Positions 1-11,636 of a DNA stretch of 64,000 bases are shown here, piece after piece; position 1 is the stretch's first letter, and each line of letters opens with the position of its first letter. This DNA comes from Camillea tinctor. Taxonomy: Eukaryota > Ascomycota > Sordariomycetes > Xylariales > Xylariaceae. The position numbers were made by a program, and so were the translations under genes. The notes under the pieces are model-generated. The model was not told the origin of the DNA and ran no database searches. It saw only the letters and a list, made by a program, of their open reading frames with translations. The stretch covers positions 186,001 through 250,000 of the forward strand of contig MU394076.1 in assembly GCA_022578605.1 (NCBI GenBank). Reading direction: 5' to 3'.

Positions 1-991
1 GATGGGATGATCGGCATCCGTCATGGAAATGTCAGCGTTGTCTGTTGTTTCAACCCTCGTTGCTGGTTTCACCCCGGCCGTGGAAGCCTCGCCGTTTATT
101 GAAGCTTGCCCATTCGACTTGCTATCAGCATGTGTACCGTCTATGGCCGCATTGCTGGCATCGGAATTAACCGAACCCTTGGTTTGATGAGGGCGTTCCA
201 TATAGTCGTCGCGATATAACTCGATATCATTGGGTCCCAGCATTAACTCGCAAGGCGCCCATATATGATCGCCGACAAGCTTTGTCTGTAAGTGTTTGAC
301 TTTCCAGAGAGCCGCGTTCTCTTTCTGCATGATATCGCAACTTTGTTTGGCGAGTTCGGTGAGGGTTTTTGATACGTAGGGTCGAGACAATGTGGGATGC
401 GAGGGCAGATCAGTGACGGTAGTTAAGGGTGCCAGTATACCTATACATAATTCAAGAAGGGAAATTAGCCATTTGGACATTTTCGAGGAGGGCAAGGAGC
501 GAAGACACATACTTTCAAGCCGTACATTGGCGTAGGGGTTGAATTCTGCTATGGTCTCGGCTACATCGTGATAATGTTCCTCGTCATCGTCGCTATCGAG
601 TTCGTAGCCTTCATCATCAATGACTGGTGGGTTGCGGCTAATGATTGCTCTCTGGTAGCCCGCGTGGTTCACGACCTGGAAGGTAGCAACTCGTCAGTCC
701 GCGTCTGTAAACAGAAATAACTGCGGCAAGCGGCTGTACCTCTTTGTATACTTCTGGACCAGATGGTGGTGCCAACTGGCCCTCACGTACGAATCGCGCT
801 CTCTTCTTCAGTTTGTGCCCACGGTTGCCGTGGTGGTTGATGTCGGAATCGGAATCGGACTCTGAGAAGAGGAAGGGTTAGGCGACGGCGAAGTCCACTC
901 TGCTGGCGAATGACGTACCATATGCTTTCCTCTTAAGCGCCTTTTTCATCGCGATGATGGTTTCGGCGAAGAGGACTTGTTGGGACGCCAT
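1..991 (-). CDS. RXT2: RXT2-like subunit of the Rpd3L histone deacetylase complex (partial, C-terminus beyond window)
   Basis: Exons at 919-991, 740-861, 513-675 and 1-440 join in frame for 266 codons and run off the left edge. The N-terminus begins MASQQVLFAETIIAMKKALK. A serine/aspartate stretch follows, then the Rxt2_N signature: NRGHKLKKRARFVREGQL, a YELDSDDDEE acidic patch, an APLTTVTDLPSHPTLSRPY segment and LVGDHIWAPCELMLGPNDIEL. This order is typical of fungal Rxt2 proteins, a nuclear scaffold subunit of the large Rpd3/Sin3 deacetylase complex. The visible C-terminal part is low complexity and rich in S, N, A and D. All three introns have GT-AG ends (GTACGT, GTACAG and GTATGT donors), and the phases match at every join. 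The start is the first ATG before the conserved block. The gene is divergent from TRAPPC11 across a 1.1 kb spacer. Identity is inferred from motif recognition. Confidence 0.85.
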
Positions 992-2106
992 GATTGGCGG
1001 CTGTGTTCCTCCAAGCCCGGCCGCAATCTAGGTAGGGAAAGGAAAGAAGACGGACGAGAGGGTTGGATGGTATGAGAGGGAGAGGCGGGTAGATCACAAA
1101 TGGAGTAGCAGACAATGTTGGAGTAATCGAGTGTCTCAGGCTTTCTTGTGGGAATAGATAGACAATTTATCTGGTTTATTTCGCGAGGATCGTGGTTGGG
1201 AACTTGGTGTAGGAGTGTCGGTCGCAAGCAGTAGAGGGCGGAAGAGAGAGTTTTTGGTGAAGAATTTGCGGAAAGGTGTACGTAGAATATTTGCGGTTTA
1301 CAAGTAACAAATAGCAATGTAAATGGTATTATTTGCCCTAGAATCCGAGTCCTATACGGTGCTGGAGAATTGATGTATGGATTGCAAGAAAAGAATTCTG
1401 AAGGAGAAGAAACAACTTTCGTAATGGGAGCTAAAAAGAACAAGGCGAGGCTGCCCGCACGACACAAAATAAAACCGCCTAGTCTCTGTCTGGCGCAATA
1501 TAGCAGCTCTCGAGGATTGGACAGCCACAGAAAGCCCCACTGATTAGCCGAACGGCCTTGTTCATGTGCTAACTTTCGCTGTAAGCTTGGACCTGTTCCT
1601 GAAGCCACCGGGAGGTACTCACCCCGAACTTCCGACTAAAAGTTAGTGCTGTGAGGTCACACACCCGGCTGGCAGGCTGGCGTAGCCTATCACAGTACCT
1701 AATAACCAACGGTTAAGGTTCTGTACTAGAGTTGAAGTAGCTTTCTATCCATTAGTCTGATACCTGTTATTACCTAACCTGAACAACTGCCAAAATATTT
1801 AGTATTATAAGGTAAACCTACCCACTATCCTACTTACTTCCCACTCTCTATTCCCCCTCCGCCTCACAGCGTCACTCGTATAGTCGTGTTGTTCCTCGCG
1901 CTTCGTATAGGTAAACCTATATCCAACCTAGAAAATGCGCTGAAAGCAACGGAGGAGCGGAAATAATCCAAATATACCTGTGTCGCATGATTCCCAGAGA
2001 CTAACTACTTGCGCAGCACTGCACACAACCTACCCAGTTTGTTGCATGTACAATGGCCTACGAGTTGTATTACCAATGTCTATAAATCTACCATCTCGAA
2101 ACAGCG
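992..2106. promoter_or_regulatory. Divergent intergenic region between RXT2 and TRAPPC11
   Basis: This 1.1 kb spacer separates two outward-facing start codons, so it must hold both promoters and 5' UTRs. A minus-strand frame at 946-1608 is open but overlaps RXT2 exon 1 in another frame and looks like chance. From about 1700 the sequence becomes AT-rich with several ACCTA/TAGGT words. I cannot place a TATA box or transcription start with confidence. Confidence 0.5.
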
Positions 2107-5100
2107 ATGGACGAATACCCCTTGGGCAGCCTGGACTATGACGTCCCCTTCCTAGTCGTCTCTGGGCTTACTTCCACCCCCACCAAGCCTCTTCTAACCG
2201 ATCCGTCTCTCAGAGAGCAAGGAGTACTTGTACGATCAGAGCTACCCCCTATCGACAGCCGCGAGGTCAAAGACATACTGCGTTTCATGCAGGACTCGGA
2301 CGTCACTAGCCTTCCCTGGAGCTCTCTCGACTCGTCGAGAAGACACAGGTTCAAGATCAAGACCATAGGGAGGGTATGTGGTCATATGTTGGAAACCCCT
2401 CTAGCTTTCTCCTGTGTCCCTGATTTTTCTTTTCTTTCTAATAGGAACTGCTTCTCCCCCCAAGACGCGCACGTCTACCCGACGATCTTGAAGCTCCCGT
2501 ATCGGCCCCTGTCTTGCATTCTCCCTTCTCGCCGCTGAGTCCAGGCTCGACCCTATATCCAGATGGCTTGATAGACACGTGCTGGCTACAGAAACATCAG
2601 CAATACATACCTAGCGTGTATCTGTGTTTCTATAGCCTATCCTCAGACCTGACCCTTGCTACACTTCACGATAATCAGCTCAAAACTGACATAAATGCTG
2701 TCAAGAATGCTCTTGGTCAGTCTGGCTATAAGTCCCGCCTGGTCGTGGTAATCCTGAGCGACCAGTCGCCAAATTCCATGAGCCAGTTCCAAGATAGGCT
2801 TGAGAATATTAAGAAAAGCACCGGGTTAGACCCAAAGACCTCTCTCTTCGTTCTTCCTACCCGACGGCCCAAGGCAGAGCTAGAGTCAGCTGTTGACAGT
2901 GTATTGACGGCGATTTTCGATCAGGCAATGGAGTATTATCGTGATCTGGGCAGGCATTCTCGCAAGAAAAGGGGCAGAGGGGTTGCACCGCAGCCAACTG
3001 TTCCACCCACTAGCGGTACCTCTCATACATTATCTCTCCAGGGATGGCATGTCCGTTATGACTTCAAATCCGCCGTTTTTGCCGAGTTCAGACAAGAACT
3101 AGATGTAGCCCTGCGCTCTTATGAGCAGTCATATGAGATCTTGCTCGGCGCAGATGTCTTAGAAACTCTTCCAGCCTGGAGCCCCAGGTTTAACGATGCG
3201 CGACTATTAGCTGATATCATAGCGATTCGCATCTTAAGATGTCTCTTCTTGATGGGCCAGAGCACGGCAGCCGTAAAAAGGTGGCAAGCACATCATGATA
3301 GAATGGGTGACTTCGTCGACCGCAGGGGCCACGGAACACAAAATTATGGTTGGAAGGCTTGGGAAGCAAGATGGTGTACGGTCATGGCCAACTTGATAGA
3401 AAAGGTCAAATTCCCAGAACTGGAACCGTCATCTATGTCATTGTACCGTTTGCCTGAGAAAATTCTTTCTGCCGACCGATTGCAACCATGGGAGCTGCTG
3501 CACCACCCGGGCTATTGGTATCGCGCGGCCGCTCGACATATTTCTCAAAGGCGGAGGCTTGCGGCATCCATGCCAGAAGATGACCGAAAGCCTCCTGATA
3601 AGGCCCAGGCGCGGTTCACCGGCAAAGCCTATAAATATGATACATATATGTGCCCGGAGTCTTACGAAGAGTTCCCCCTGGATGGGCCTGGAGTCGACTA
3701 TTCGCAGATGATATTTGATCACTTAATGCTCGCAAAAGCAGAGTTTCAAAAACGCCACCAAGTTCGAACAGCCGCAGAATTAGTGCTAGAATCATGTAAA
3801 GAGCTCAGGAGGATGAAGAAGTGGGACCAGATACTAGCACTGCTCACACCCTTGTGGAGAAACATGGCATTCCGTATGGAAGGATGGTGGGATATCACAG
3901 AAGCATTGAGCTGGACGTTGAGAGCTGCCGCCATAGAAGTTAGTCGGAAAGACCTCATCGTTGCCATTGATTGGGAACTCCTCAATAAGGGTAAGCTTCA
4001 AGTATGTGTCATAGCAGTAAGTGACTAACCATTGCTTCAGGTTTTTCTAGACGTCCTGGCTGGCACTATGATATAACAAAGTCTCTAGATGGCTTGTCCA
4101 CTGACAACCCGCCTACAATAAACATCGACGACGAGCATTTACTATCATTCCTAGATGCGTCGTTCGTCTTCAAACACGAAGAAGGGAAAGCAGGCCAGAC
4201 CTGCCCTGCTCAGCTTTCAATCAAGTCCAATTCGTTTTCCGACGCTGCCCCGGTAGTCTTAGAGAAGATCCGCATTGATTTTGATGGCAGTCTACGAACT
4301 ATCATCATAAACCAAAACTCAGATGAAACCCCGACTCCGAGCTCATCTTTATACGTTACAAGAGCCACTTTGAAAGAAGCGGAAGAAGAGGATGAAAGTG
4401 TGCCTGATGACGTCGCTGAAAGCGATTCTCGGGAGACTCGCACAGTACTCCATGGGACAGCCGACCTGACTATTTTCCCAGGCCAAACACGGGTATTTGA
4501 GTTGGATATCCCACTGAGGGAACCGGGCGATGCGAAAGCATCTTCCGTGCAAGTTACACTAGCCCCCGAATCTTTTATTCTCGAATATACGATGAAAATC
4601 CGCGAAACGGACTCGCCAGACTTGTGGTATTCGCCATTTTCAACAAGAAAGAAGACCACAAGATCAAATCCACAGAACATAAAAGTTCTTCCCAGGCCTC
4701 CAAAGATGGAAGTCAAGCTAGCAAAAATGCTTGAACAGTATTATGCAAACGAGTCTATCAAGCTTGAACTAGATATTCTAAACGAGGAAGACGCGGACGC
4801 GAACGCAAAATTAGATGTTATTTTGCACGGCCATGATATCCCCGGTTACAAGGTGCAAGTCATAGAGGGCGAGGAGAGGTCATGTTCTGCTAGCGAAGAA
4901 AGCAAGTTGAATAGTGTTTCTCTTGGTAAAATAGAAACATCCGGATCGTCGAAAGTCATAATCACTTTCGATCCTGCGAATGGACCCACCGTCTATGAAA
5001 TGACAATAAAGGTTTCGTATCACCTCGTGTCAGATCCCGCAACGCCGATTCTACAGCAGGCGGCCTACCACCTCAATATTGTCAACCCCTTCGAGGCTAG

Positions 5101-5956
5101 CTACGACTTGCTACCCAGGCTACATTCTGAATGGCCCAGTCTCTTCGACTTGGGGAGTATTCAAGGTATATCTCGTGAAGGCGAGGCCAGTGATCGCCCT
5201 CGGGGGCTAGCACAACGGTGGGCCTTGGCCACACGATATGCCTCGTTCGCACAAGGGGACCTTTCGATTTTGGACCTCGATGTACAAGTCCTGGCCACAC
5301 AAGGCAACGTCCGTTGCACAACGTCAAGGATTGAGCCAGCGTCTCCTGATGGCTTACAAATTAGCCCAAAGACCATCGAAGAAGCGCTCTTCGACCTCGT
5401 CGCGCAGAAAATGAGCCTCGATGACCAGTCCCCATCTACTGCTGATCTCGCTTTTGTCATCAAATGGCGACGTCCTGAGTCTCCTGATGAAGCAATAAAT
5501 ACTACGACATTACCTCTCCCGCGCTTTTACGTCACGGTCTCAGAACCTCGTGTCCTAGCCACAATATCTTACTCCACCTCTTCTACCTCTTCTTCTTCTT
5601 CTCTATCATCTACCGCCTCGCCCCCACAGCTCCTCTTTCTCGACATCACGATCGAGAATCCATCCTCCCACTTTCTCACTTTCGGCCTCATAATGGAACC
5701 CAGCGACGAGTTTGCGTTCTCGGGTGCTAAGACTACGACACTGAACGTACTACCGGTCTCTAGAAGGTCTGTGACGTACCGCCTGCTGCCACTTGTAAAA
5801 GGGGCGTGGATACGTCCCACGCTCATCGTCCGCGATAAGTATTTCCAGAAGGTGCTTAAGATTATCCCGACAGAAGGTATGAAGAGCGATAAAGATGGTG
5901 TGCTGGTATGGGTGCCTCCCGAAGACGAGCTCGATGGTGATGGCGATGGGGAATGA
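2107..5956 (+). CDS. TRAPPC11: TRAPPC11 (foie gras/gryzun) trafficking complex subunit
   Basis: Exons 2107-2373, 2445-3990 and 4041-5956 join in frame to give 1242 aa. The intron donors are GTATGT and GTAAGC; the acceptors are AATAG and TTCAG. TRAPPC11 proteins of fungi and animals are of similar size. The first ~700 residues are helical and contain the foie-gras region (for example HPGYWYRAAARHISQRRR and MEGWWDITEALSWTLRAAAI). The last ~600 residues are beta-rich and Ig-like with a gryzun-type C-terminus (LFLDITIENPSSHFLTFGLI, then a V-x-P-L ending). The protein is a subunit of the TRAPPIII-type tethering complex acting in ER-Golgi traffic and autophagy. It ends in an acidic DGDGDGE tail. 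The start is the first ATG after stops in the frame and precedes the conserved N-terminus. There is no sign of truncation. Confidence 0.9.
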
Positions 5957-6839
5957 CGCATCTGATGGGGATAATGCAAAGTTATAATTCGTATGAGAGG
6001 AACCGGGACACACCAAGTGGATTTTTGATTCACCTAGATGGGGGAACATGTAATGTATATGAATGAGGAGAGAACAAGGAGGTGGGGGGTAGTAGTACGA
6101 AGTTCATCGTAGGCTTAGTCCAGCCAGATATCTAAAGAACAAATTAAATAGCTGGTTTTGTTTCTAATATATATTTTTTTGGTAAGCTCGTGATAGAATA
6201 CGCAGCCCAACAAGCCCCTTTACTCTAATTTAATATACATATATTTTTAATCAACGGTGATCAGGTTTTTGTTTTTGTTTTTTTTGTCGGGCAATGTAGC
6301 GTTTCCCTCTTCTCGATCGATGCACGTTTAAGCGCTTGTACTCATATCCACCCCAGAGGGCTGCTGCCCGTGGTGAATAATTCTACCGAGGTGACTGGCG
6401 ATAGTAGTGCGCTTGATTGGAAAGTTCGTAGTTGTAGAAGGTCATGGGTTGGTTTATTGTTTGCCATGTGGAAAAAGGGTATTACAAGAATTTGATGTCC
6501 CAAAGCTCCCGTTAAAGACTAGATTTGTTCACGATGGCTCTCAGCTTTTTAAGTAGGTTCCTCTTTTCGGTCCCTTATCTTTTTTTTTTCTTTGCTTTTT
6601 ACCCTAATGATCTAAGCTTGGTGGGTAATCTGTACCAAAGCAGATGCAAGCTTCTTTGCATCACCGATAGCATCTCTGCTCGGCTTTTACCCTTCGCGTG
6701 TTGGCTTTTCTCCATGTCTCTCCCCCCCAACGTATCTCATTTCTCATGCACTGTATCGTGATCCCTACAGTCCTCGTCTTCGTTCCACTTGTGAATTTCA
6801 CGAGAATAGCGCAAATACTTCTGCGAGGTGGGTCATACT
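5957..6839. other. Intergenic region downstream of TRAPPC11
   Basis: This holds the 3' UTR of TRAPPC11 and the promoter of the next gene. T-runs occur near 6170, 6280 and 6572, and a pyrimidine-rich stretch lies around 6570-6600. Short open frames here (6525-6913) show no recognisable protein character. An unnoticed short 5' exon of the following gene is possible. Confidence 0.4.
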
Positions 6840-8162
6840 ATGACGTACCTAAATACTCCCACTTATCCAGAACGAGATCCACCCGGATTCCTGGTTGGGG
6901 AGGGAGAGCATGAGGTGCCATGCCTTGAACGCTGCCTCCAGAAGCAGGGAGACGATATCCTCACTCCCCAGCAGATCTACAACCGGCTAAGGCACTGCCA
7001 AAGAATCACCAAAGCGCTTCTGCGCACGCTAGAGCCGTACGACAACCTCAGCACCCCTCTCTGCAGGCTAATTGCCCAGGTCATCGGCGAGGAAATATAC
7101 TGCATCAACCTAGCGCGGCGCTACCAGAACAACAGGGATATGAGCCGGCGCGTCCGACAGCTAGAGAACCTCCTAGAGTCATACGACGACCTGTTTTGTC
7201 ACCAGGCCCGCCATGACGAAAAGCGCATAATAGATGACGCCCAAAAAATTGCTAGACGGTGGTGCAGCCGGCCTCCGTCGATGCAAGACGATTTCTCGTC
7301 GTGGTCTTCCGGCGATAGTATCACCGACTACAGCTTCGATGACCAGGAACGTCCGATAGAGATCGAGGCACTCACGAAAAGCCAGCTCGTGGCCTATCTA
7401 GAGGAACTGGTATGCGTCGAAGACGAGGTATGGCGTGACATGGAAGACGCCCAGAGGAGCCAGCCTGCCCAGCCCGGGGGGAACATATTCAACCCCTCGC
7501 AGTTCGATAACAGCCATATCAAAAAGCAAAGCAACATCCGAATGAACCTACTTCTCCTGCAGGCAGAGAGAGCGGCATCGTTTGAAGCACTGGACCACCG
7601 CAGCCGTAAATCCAACACGTCAACAGCCACCTCAACGAGAGAAGTATCACCGTGCACCCGTCTCGAGGGGGCCCTCCGGCGGACTAGCAGCTTGCCAGAG
7701 CCCGCGGATATGTCCAACCGGCACGCGATGTTGCAATGGCTCAAGACGAGTACACCACAGCAACAGCAACAACCAGAACAGCAGCAAGAACAACGTCACA
7801 CTAGCGGGGAATCAGACTGGACGAAAGAGAGCCCCCATCAAGAACACAAGACGACGACGACACCCCCTGAGGAGCAGCAAGAAAAGCGCGAGAAGAAGCA
7901 GGGCCTTAACGAGGCCGTCGAGAAGCTCCGCAAGCTCGGCCACGGGGAGATCCGCATCCCCGAGCCCGCCACGCACGAGGACCGCAGACCCGCAGGGGGA
8001 AGAGAACACGCCAAGAATGACGGCGGCGACGACGATGACCAGGAGGAGGACAACGCGGTGCTGAGAGAGCTGAAAATCGCCCGACAGCAGAGGTGGGGCT
8101 CAGCTGACAGTGGCGGCGGCTTGTCCTCGACCCTGGGCACGGATTCGGGTTCGGGCTCTTAG
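6840..8162 (+). CDS. Unrecognised Q/S/E-rich protein; reading frame continues past its TAG
   Basis: I do not recognise the family. The 440-codon frame starts at the ATG at 6840. Residues ~35-150 are helical and could form a small domain (IYNRLRHCQRITKALLRTLE and RRVRQLENLLESYDDLF). Next come an acidic serine region, a helix around LVAYLEELVCVEDEVWRDME, a polyQ tract (~7750-7800), and charged low-complexity sequence rich in E, K, D and G. The frame ends at TAG (8160-8162). The same frame then stays open for 78 more codons to TAA at 8397-8399, with protein-like composition. GTAAGT at 8396 could be a donor leading to a short last exon. The true C-terminus may therefore lie downstream, through an undetected intron, readthrough, a nonsense change or an assembly error. 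The upstream limit is also uncertain, because a 5' exon cannot be excluded. Confidence 0.65.
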   Translation: MTYLNTPTYPERDPPGFLVGEGEHEVPCLERCLQKQGDDILTPQQIYNRLRHCQRITKALLRTLEPYDNLSTPLCRLIAQVIGEEIYCINLARRYQNNRDMSRRVRQLENLLESYDDLFCHQARHDEKRIIDDAQKIARRWCSRPPSMQDDFSSWSSGDSITDYSFDDQERPIEIEALTKSQLVAYLEELVCVEDEVWRDMEDAQRSQPAQPGGNIFNPSQFDNSHIKKQSNIRMNLLLLQAERAASFEALDHRSRKSNTSTATSTREVSPCTRLEGALRRTSSLPEPADMSNRHAMLQWLKTSTPQQQQQPEQQQEQRHTSGESDWTKESPHQEHKTTTTPPEEQQEKREKKQGLNEAVEKLRKLGHGEIRIPEPATHEDRRPAGGREHAKNDGGDDDDQEEDNAVLRELKIARQQRWGSADSGGGLSSTLGTDSGSGS

Positions 8163-8399
8163 GAGGACCCTATCCCCGATGCTGGTTGGAGCCAGAGCAA
8201 TGACCAGAACAGCTGCGCCGCTGCTGACCAAGAAGGAGATGCCATCATCAATAGCGCTTCGTCGGCATCGTCAAGTGCGGGCGGCAAAGAGGACAAGGGG
8301 GATGAGAAGAGGGAGAGGGCTGTGATGAGCAAGGGGCTCGGGATGACAAGAAAGATCTTGAGACGGCTCCATTGGATGCGGACGTCGAATTGGAAGTAA
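8163..8399 (+). other. 78-codon open extension in frame with the upstream gene
   Basis: Read in the frame of the 6840-8162 gene, this segment encodes a stretch starting EDPIPDAGWSQSNDQNS. It passes through a Ser/Ala run (INSASSASSSAGG) and a charged KEDKGDEKRER, and ends in a basic Trp-containing piece (TRKILRRLHWMRTSNWK) before TAA. Composition and codon use resemble the gene before the stop. It is either a real C-terminus separated by a TAG, or part of an exon reached by splicing. Function is unknown. Confidence 0.45.
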
Positions 8400-9280
8400 G
8401 TCGGAAGCAGATAACCCAACTTATTCTCTTTCCGTCTTGAGAGGACGAGTCGATTTGGGCGGTTAGGCGCAATTGCATATAAGCCTGCTTATTACACCTA
8501 CCTGATTAGTATTACCTACGGGTCCATATTTGATTCGGGGGTTGAGACTTGGTTATGATTTAAGCGAAAGCGAGGAGAAGAGCAAATAGATGACGAGCCA
8601 GCTATAGCGAATTATATATCTGCCCATACCCTGGACTGGAGTATTTTTTCGGAGTAATACCTTTCGATAGATCGACAAAACATGCAGAATGCGACTGTAA
8701 TAGCCTAGGTTAGGTTAAAGCTATCGTATATAGTCATCGTCACTTGTAGGCTGGGCAGTGATCCATGAGACCAGATTATGGGAATGAAAGACATGAGTAA
8801 CCTACTCAAGTGCTTACCTATCCTTGGTATAATTTTGGGAAGGGGTGTTTGTATGCGAGATGTCACAAGAAGGATTTGGTGGTTGGTGGAGCAATCCTAC
8901 GGCCAAGATGGAAACTAATACCTATCCCATAGGTCAGTTATATGAAAATTGAATAAATTAGTTATATCTTTGCAATCGGCCGTTTGAGTCTCCCCGTCTA
9001 CATGGACCAGCTTTAAGACTAATTATCTAGATCTAACCTAGACTAATCCAAGTAATTCTCCGGTGGCAGGATAAACTTTGAACAAAGATGATCATGCTGG
9101 AGTGCTTAACTCCAGCCCTACTCCGAATAAAGCCGGCGCTTGCGTGTGACGCCCATTTTTTGCATCCTGCGATGAGACAAAGGTTCCGTCTCACTCGACC
9201 AATCCGCGGAGCCCGTTGGATCGTATTAAAACTCACACGTTCCCTCCCCTTTTCTCGGGGGGTGTTTATTTTATAAATCA
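8400..9280. other. Intergenic region
   Basis: AT-rich spacer with many short TACC/GGTA and CCTA words. It carries the 3' end of the unrecognised gene and the promoter of the Fmp30-like gene. No convincing coding signal was seen. Confidence 0.4.
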
Positions 9281-10750
9281 ATGGGTCCATTCTTCCGACA
9301 CTTTTTGCGACAGTTGCGACAGGGACCTCGACCTCCTTTTGCTAAGCAGACTTACACCAGAATAGCATCGGCAACTGGAGCAACCATTGCGCTCTCCATG
9401 GCGGCCTATACTTGCACCGTAGTCCCGCTGCCCAGCTCGGAGAAGACAGCCACCTCCGATGCGAAGCCTCACCATGTCACCAACTGGTGCGGGAAGACGG
9501 TCAAGTATCGAAACCCACATCCTTCGCACGAAAATCCGAAAATGGTAGATCTTCTCGGCATGCTGATGTTCGTCTCCCCCCTTCTTACCTCCTTGTCAAA
9601 TTTGTGCTGCCGCCATAACATATTACGTTCCGTCTCAAGCTGACCAGTGGGATCTGTGTAGTACGAGTGGTTCAACTGCTTCGAAGGTAACTTTAGCAGA
9701 CAAGGTCGTGCCGGTAGTGAAACCGCAGTTCCTCTCCACGCGGACTGGGTCTCCCAACATCCGAGCCACATGGCTCGGCCACGCGTGCTACTATGTTGAA
9801 TACCCATCCGGCTTGCGTGTGCTTTTTGGTGAGTGATTTCAGCCGTCACTATATCCCTGCCTATCTAGAAACCGTGACTATTATTAACCTGGGGTTTTCA
9901 AGACCCGGTGTTTGAGAACTATTGCTCGCCAGTCCCGATTCCCCATCTGCAGAGGTATACGGAAGCTCCGTGTAATATCGCGGATCTTCCCTTCGTCGAC
10001 GCAGTAGTCATAAGCCACAGTCACTATGATCATCTATCGTACCCCTCCGTGAAGGAGATATGCAAGAACTACCCCAACGCGCACTTCTTCGTCGGCCTGG
10101 GACTAGAGAAGTGGTTCAAGCAGTCCGGCGTCAAGAACGTGACCGAGATGGACTGGTGGGACGAGATGGAAGTCACCTTTACGCCCTCGGCGGCGAAGGA
10201 CGCGGCCAATTCCCCGGAGGAGCCGCTACCCTCGCCCATCAAAGCCACCATCTCCTGCCTCCCGAGCCAGCACGAGTCCGGGAGGAGCCTGCTCGACCAG
10301 AACACCACACTGTGGGCGTCGTGGGCCGTCAGGTCGGGGGCGCCCGCCAAGACGGTCTGGTTCGGGGGCGACACGGGGTACCGCACGGTGCCCAAAGTGG
10401 CCACGGGTGTCGATGACTACGGCCCGGACTTCCAGCACCTGCCGGCGTGCCCGCAGTTCCGGCAGATCGGCGAGCACCTGGGGGCGATCGACCTGGGGCT
10501 CATCCCCATCGGGGCCTACGCGCCGCGCCACGTCTTCTCGCACATGCACGCGAACCCGTTCGACTCGGTCGAGATCTTCCGCGACGTCGGCTGCAAGCGG
10601 GCGATGGCGATCCACTGGGGCACGTGGAAGCTCACGCCCGAGGACCCGCTGGAGCCCCCTAGGCTGCTGAAGGAGGCGCTGAGGAGGAGGGGCTTGGCGG
10701 AGACGGGCTTGTTTGACATTTGCGACATTGGGGAGAGCCGGGAGTTTTGA
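9281..10750 (+). CDS. FMP30: Fmp30/NAPE-PLD-type metallo-beta-lactamase-fold phospholipase
   Basis: Exons 9281-9567, 9662-9828 and 9903-10750 join in frame to give 433 aa. The first intron uses a weak GTTCGT donor but has a CTGAC branch point and TGTGTAG acceptor; the second is GTGAGT...TTCAAG. The mature part matches N-acyl-phosphatidylethanolamine phospholipase D: RATWLGHACYYVE, then the zinc motif SHSHYDH at about 189-195, ELDWW-like TEMDWWDEM, FGGDTGY, IPIGAYAPRH and MAIHWGTW. These are the metal ligands and fold markers of the family, which releases N-acylethanolamines from membrane phospholipid. The N-terminus is basic and Arg-rich, followed by a hydrophobic stretch (~27-48). That fits a mitochondrial presequence plus membrane anchor, as expected for yeast Fmp30. 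The exon 3 region is GC-rich. The exon 1/2 join is the least certain part. Confidence 0.85.
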
Positions 10751-11636
10751 TTGTGGCATTTGATTTTGATTTGATGGACATGGACATGGGAACATAGAGG
10801 AACGGGATCATAGATTATAAGATTATGTGTGTGGTGCTTATAGGCCCCATCCCGTTTGCATAGCGTGGTACAGGAGTTTAAGGGGGGGGGGGCAAAGAAG
10901 GCAAGGGAGGGAGGAGTTGGAGGTTGGCAACTTTGATTGTACATATGTACAAATATAATATAATACAACATATTATACTTATAACTTTTAGTTTTATCTC
11001 TGTACTGGTTTATATGCAAGATCATTTATTTCATATAACCTAACTAACATAGCCTAGACTATCGTTACCATATTTAATGTTAACAGTAAAGCAACCAGTT
11101 CTGGAGCTATGTATCTAACCTAGGGCTGTCATTGGTCTGGCAGATATTGTCTACCAGCTGACAGATACCCCATTTTCCATCCCATAAATTTGGCAAAGGC
11201 AAAGAGAAAAAGAAAAGAAAAGTAAAAATGATCTTGTTTGAAACTTCACAACTAGTTTAGAATTTTCAATTCACCCAACTTTTACTATGATCCTCTCATC
11301 TTGCTAATTGTGTATGTGTGTCTGTGTGCATGTCCGTGTATGTACATATTGGGTTTTTTGGAAACCAACAATAGCTGTTTGTCATTGAGAACAAATTTTC
11401 TCGCTCATTCACCCTCGACGCCGTTGAATTAATTGGTTCCCTCTTCAATTTTTTTGATGATGCATCATTCCTATTTCCCACTCTCGTCAACTTGCAAACT
11501 CGACATCGTGCTTCTTCTTCACTTGACTCGACTCACCTCACTTTGGACAAACATAATTGTCAACAACATACAGACACACCTTTACCATCATCGTTACTTT
11601 TGCTATTGCTTGCTAGATAAACAAATCATCAACATC
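10751..11636. other. Intergenic region with G-run and TG-rich stretch
   Basis: A run of about ten G lies near 10879 in the presumed 3' UTR. An AT-rich segment follows at 10940-11050. A TG/GT-rich tract (TGTGTATGTGTGTCTGTGTG) lies at about 11309-11346, ahead of the Cue2-like gene. I see no gene. Confidence 0.4.

Noticed and set aside
946..1608. 220-codon minus-strand open frame
   Set aside because: It overlaps RXT2 exon 1 in another frame on the same strand, and its sequence shows no domain-like pattern.
8163..8325. Splicing of the unrecognised gene from a GTGGGG donor near 8092 to the TTAG at 8162
   Set aside because: It would switch to a frame (RTLSPMLVGARAM...) that is less protein-like than the continuing original frame. 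It is kept only as a possibility in the readthrough finding.
10226..10795. 189-codon minus-strand open frame
   Set aside because: Antisense of the Fmp30-like exon 3, where the metal-site motifs lie on the plus strand.
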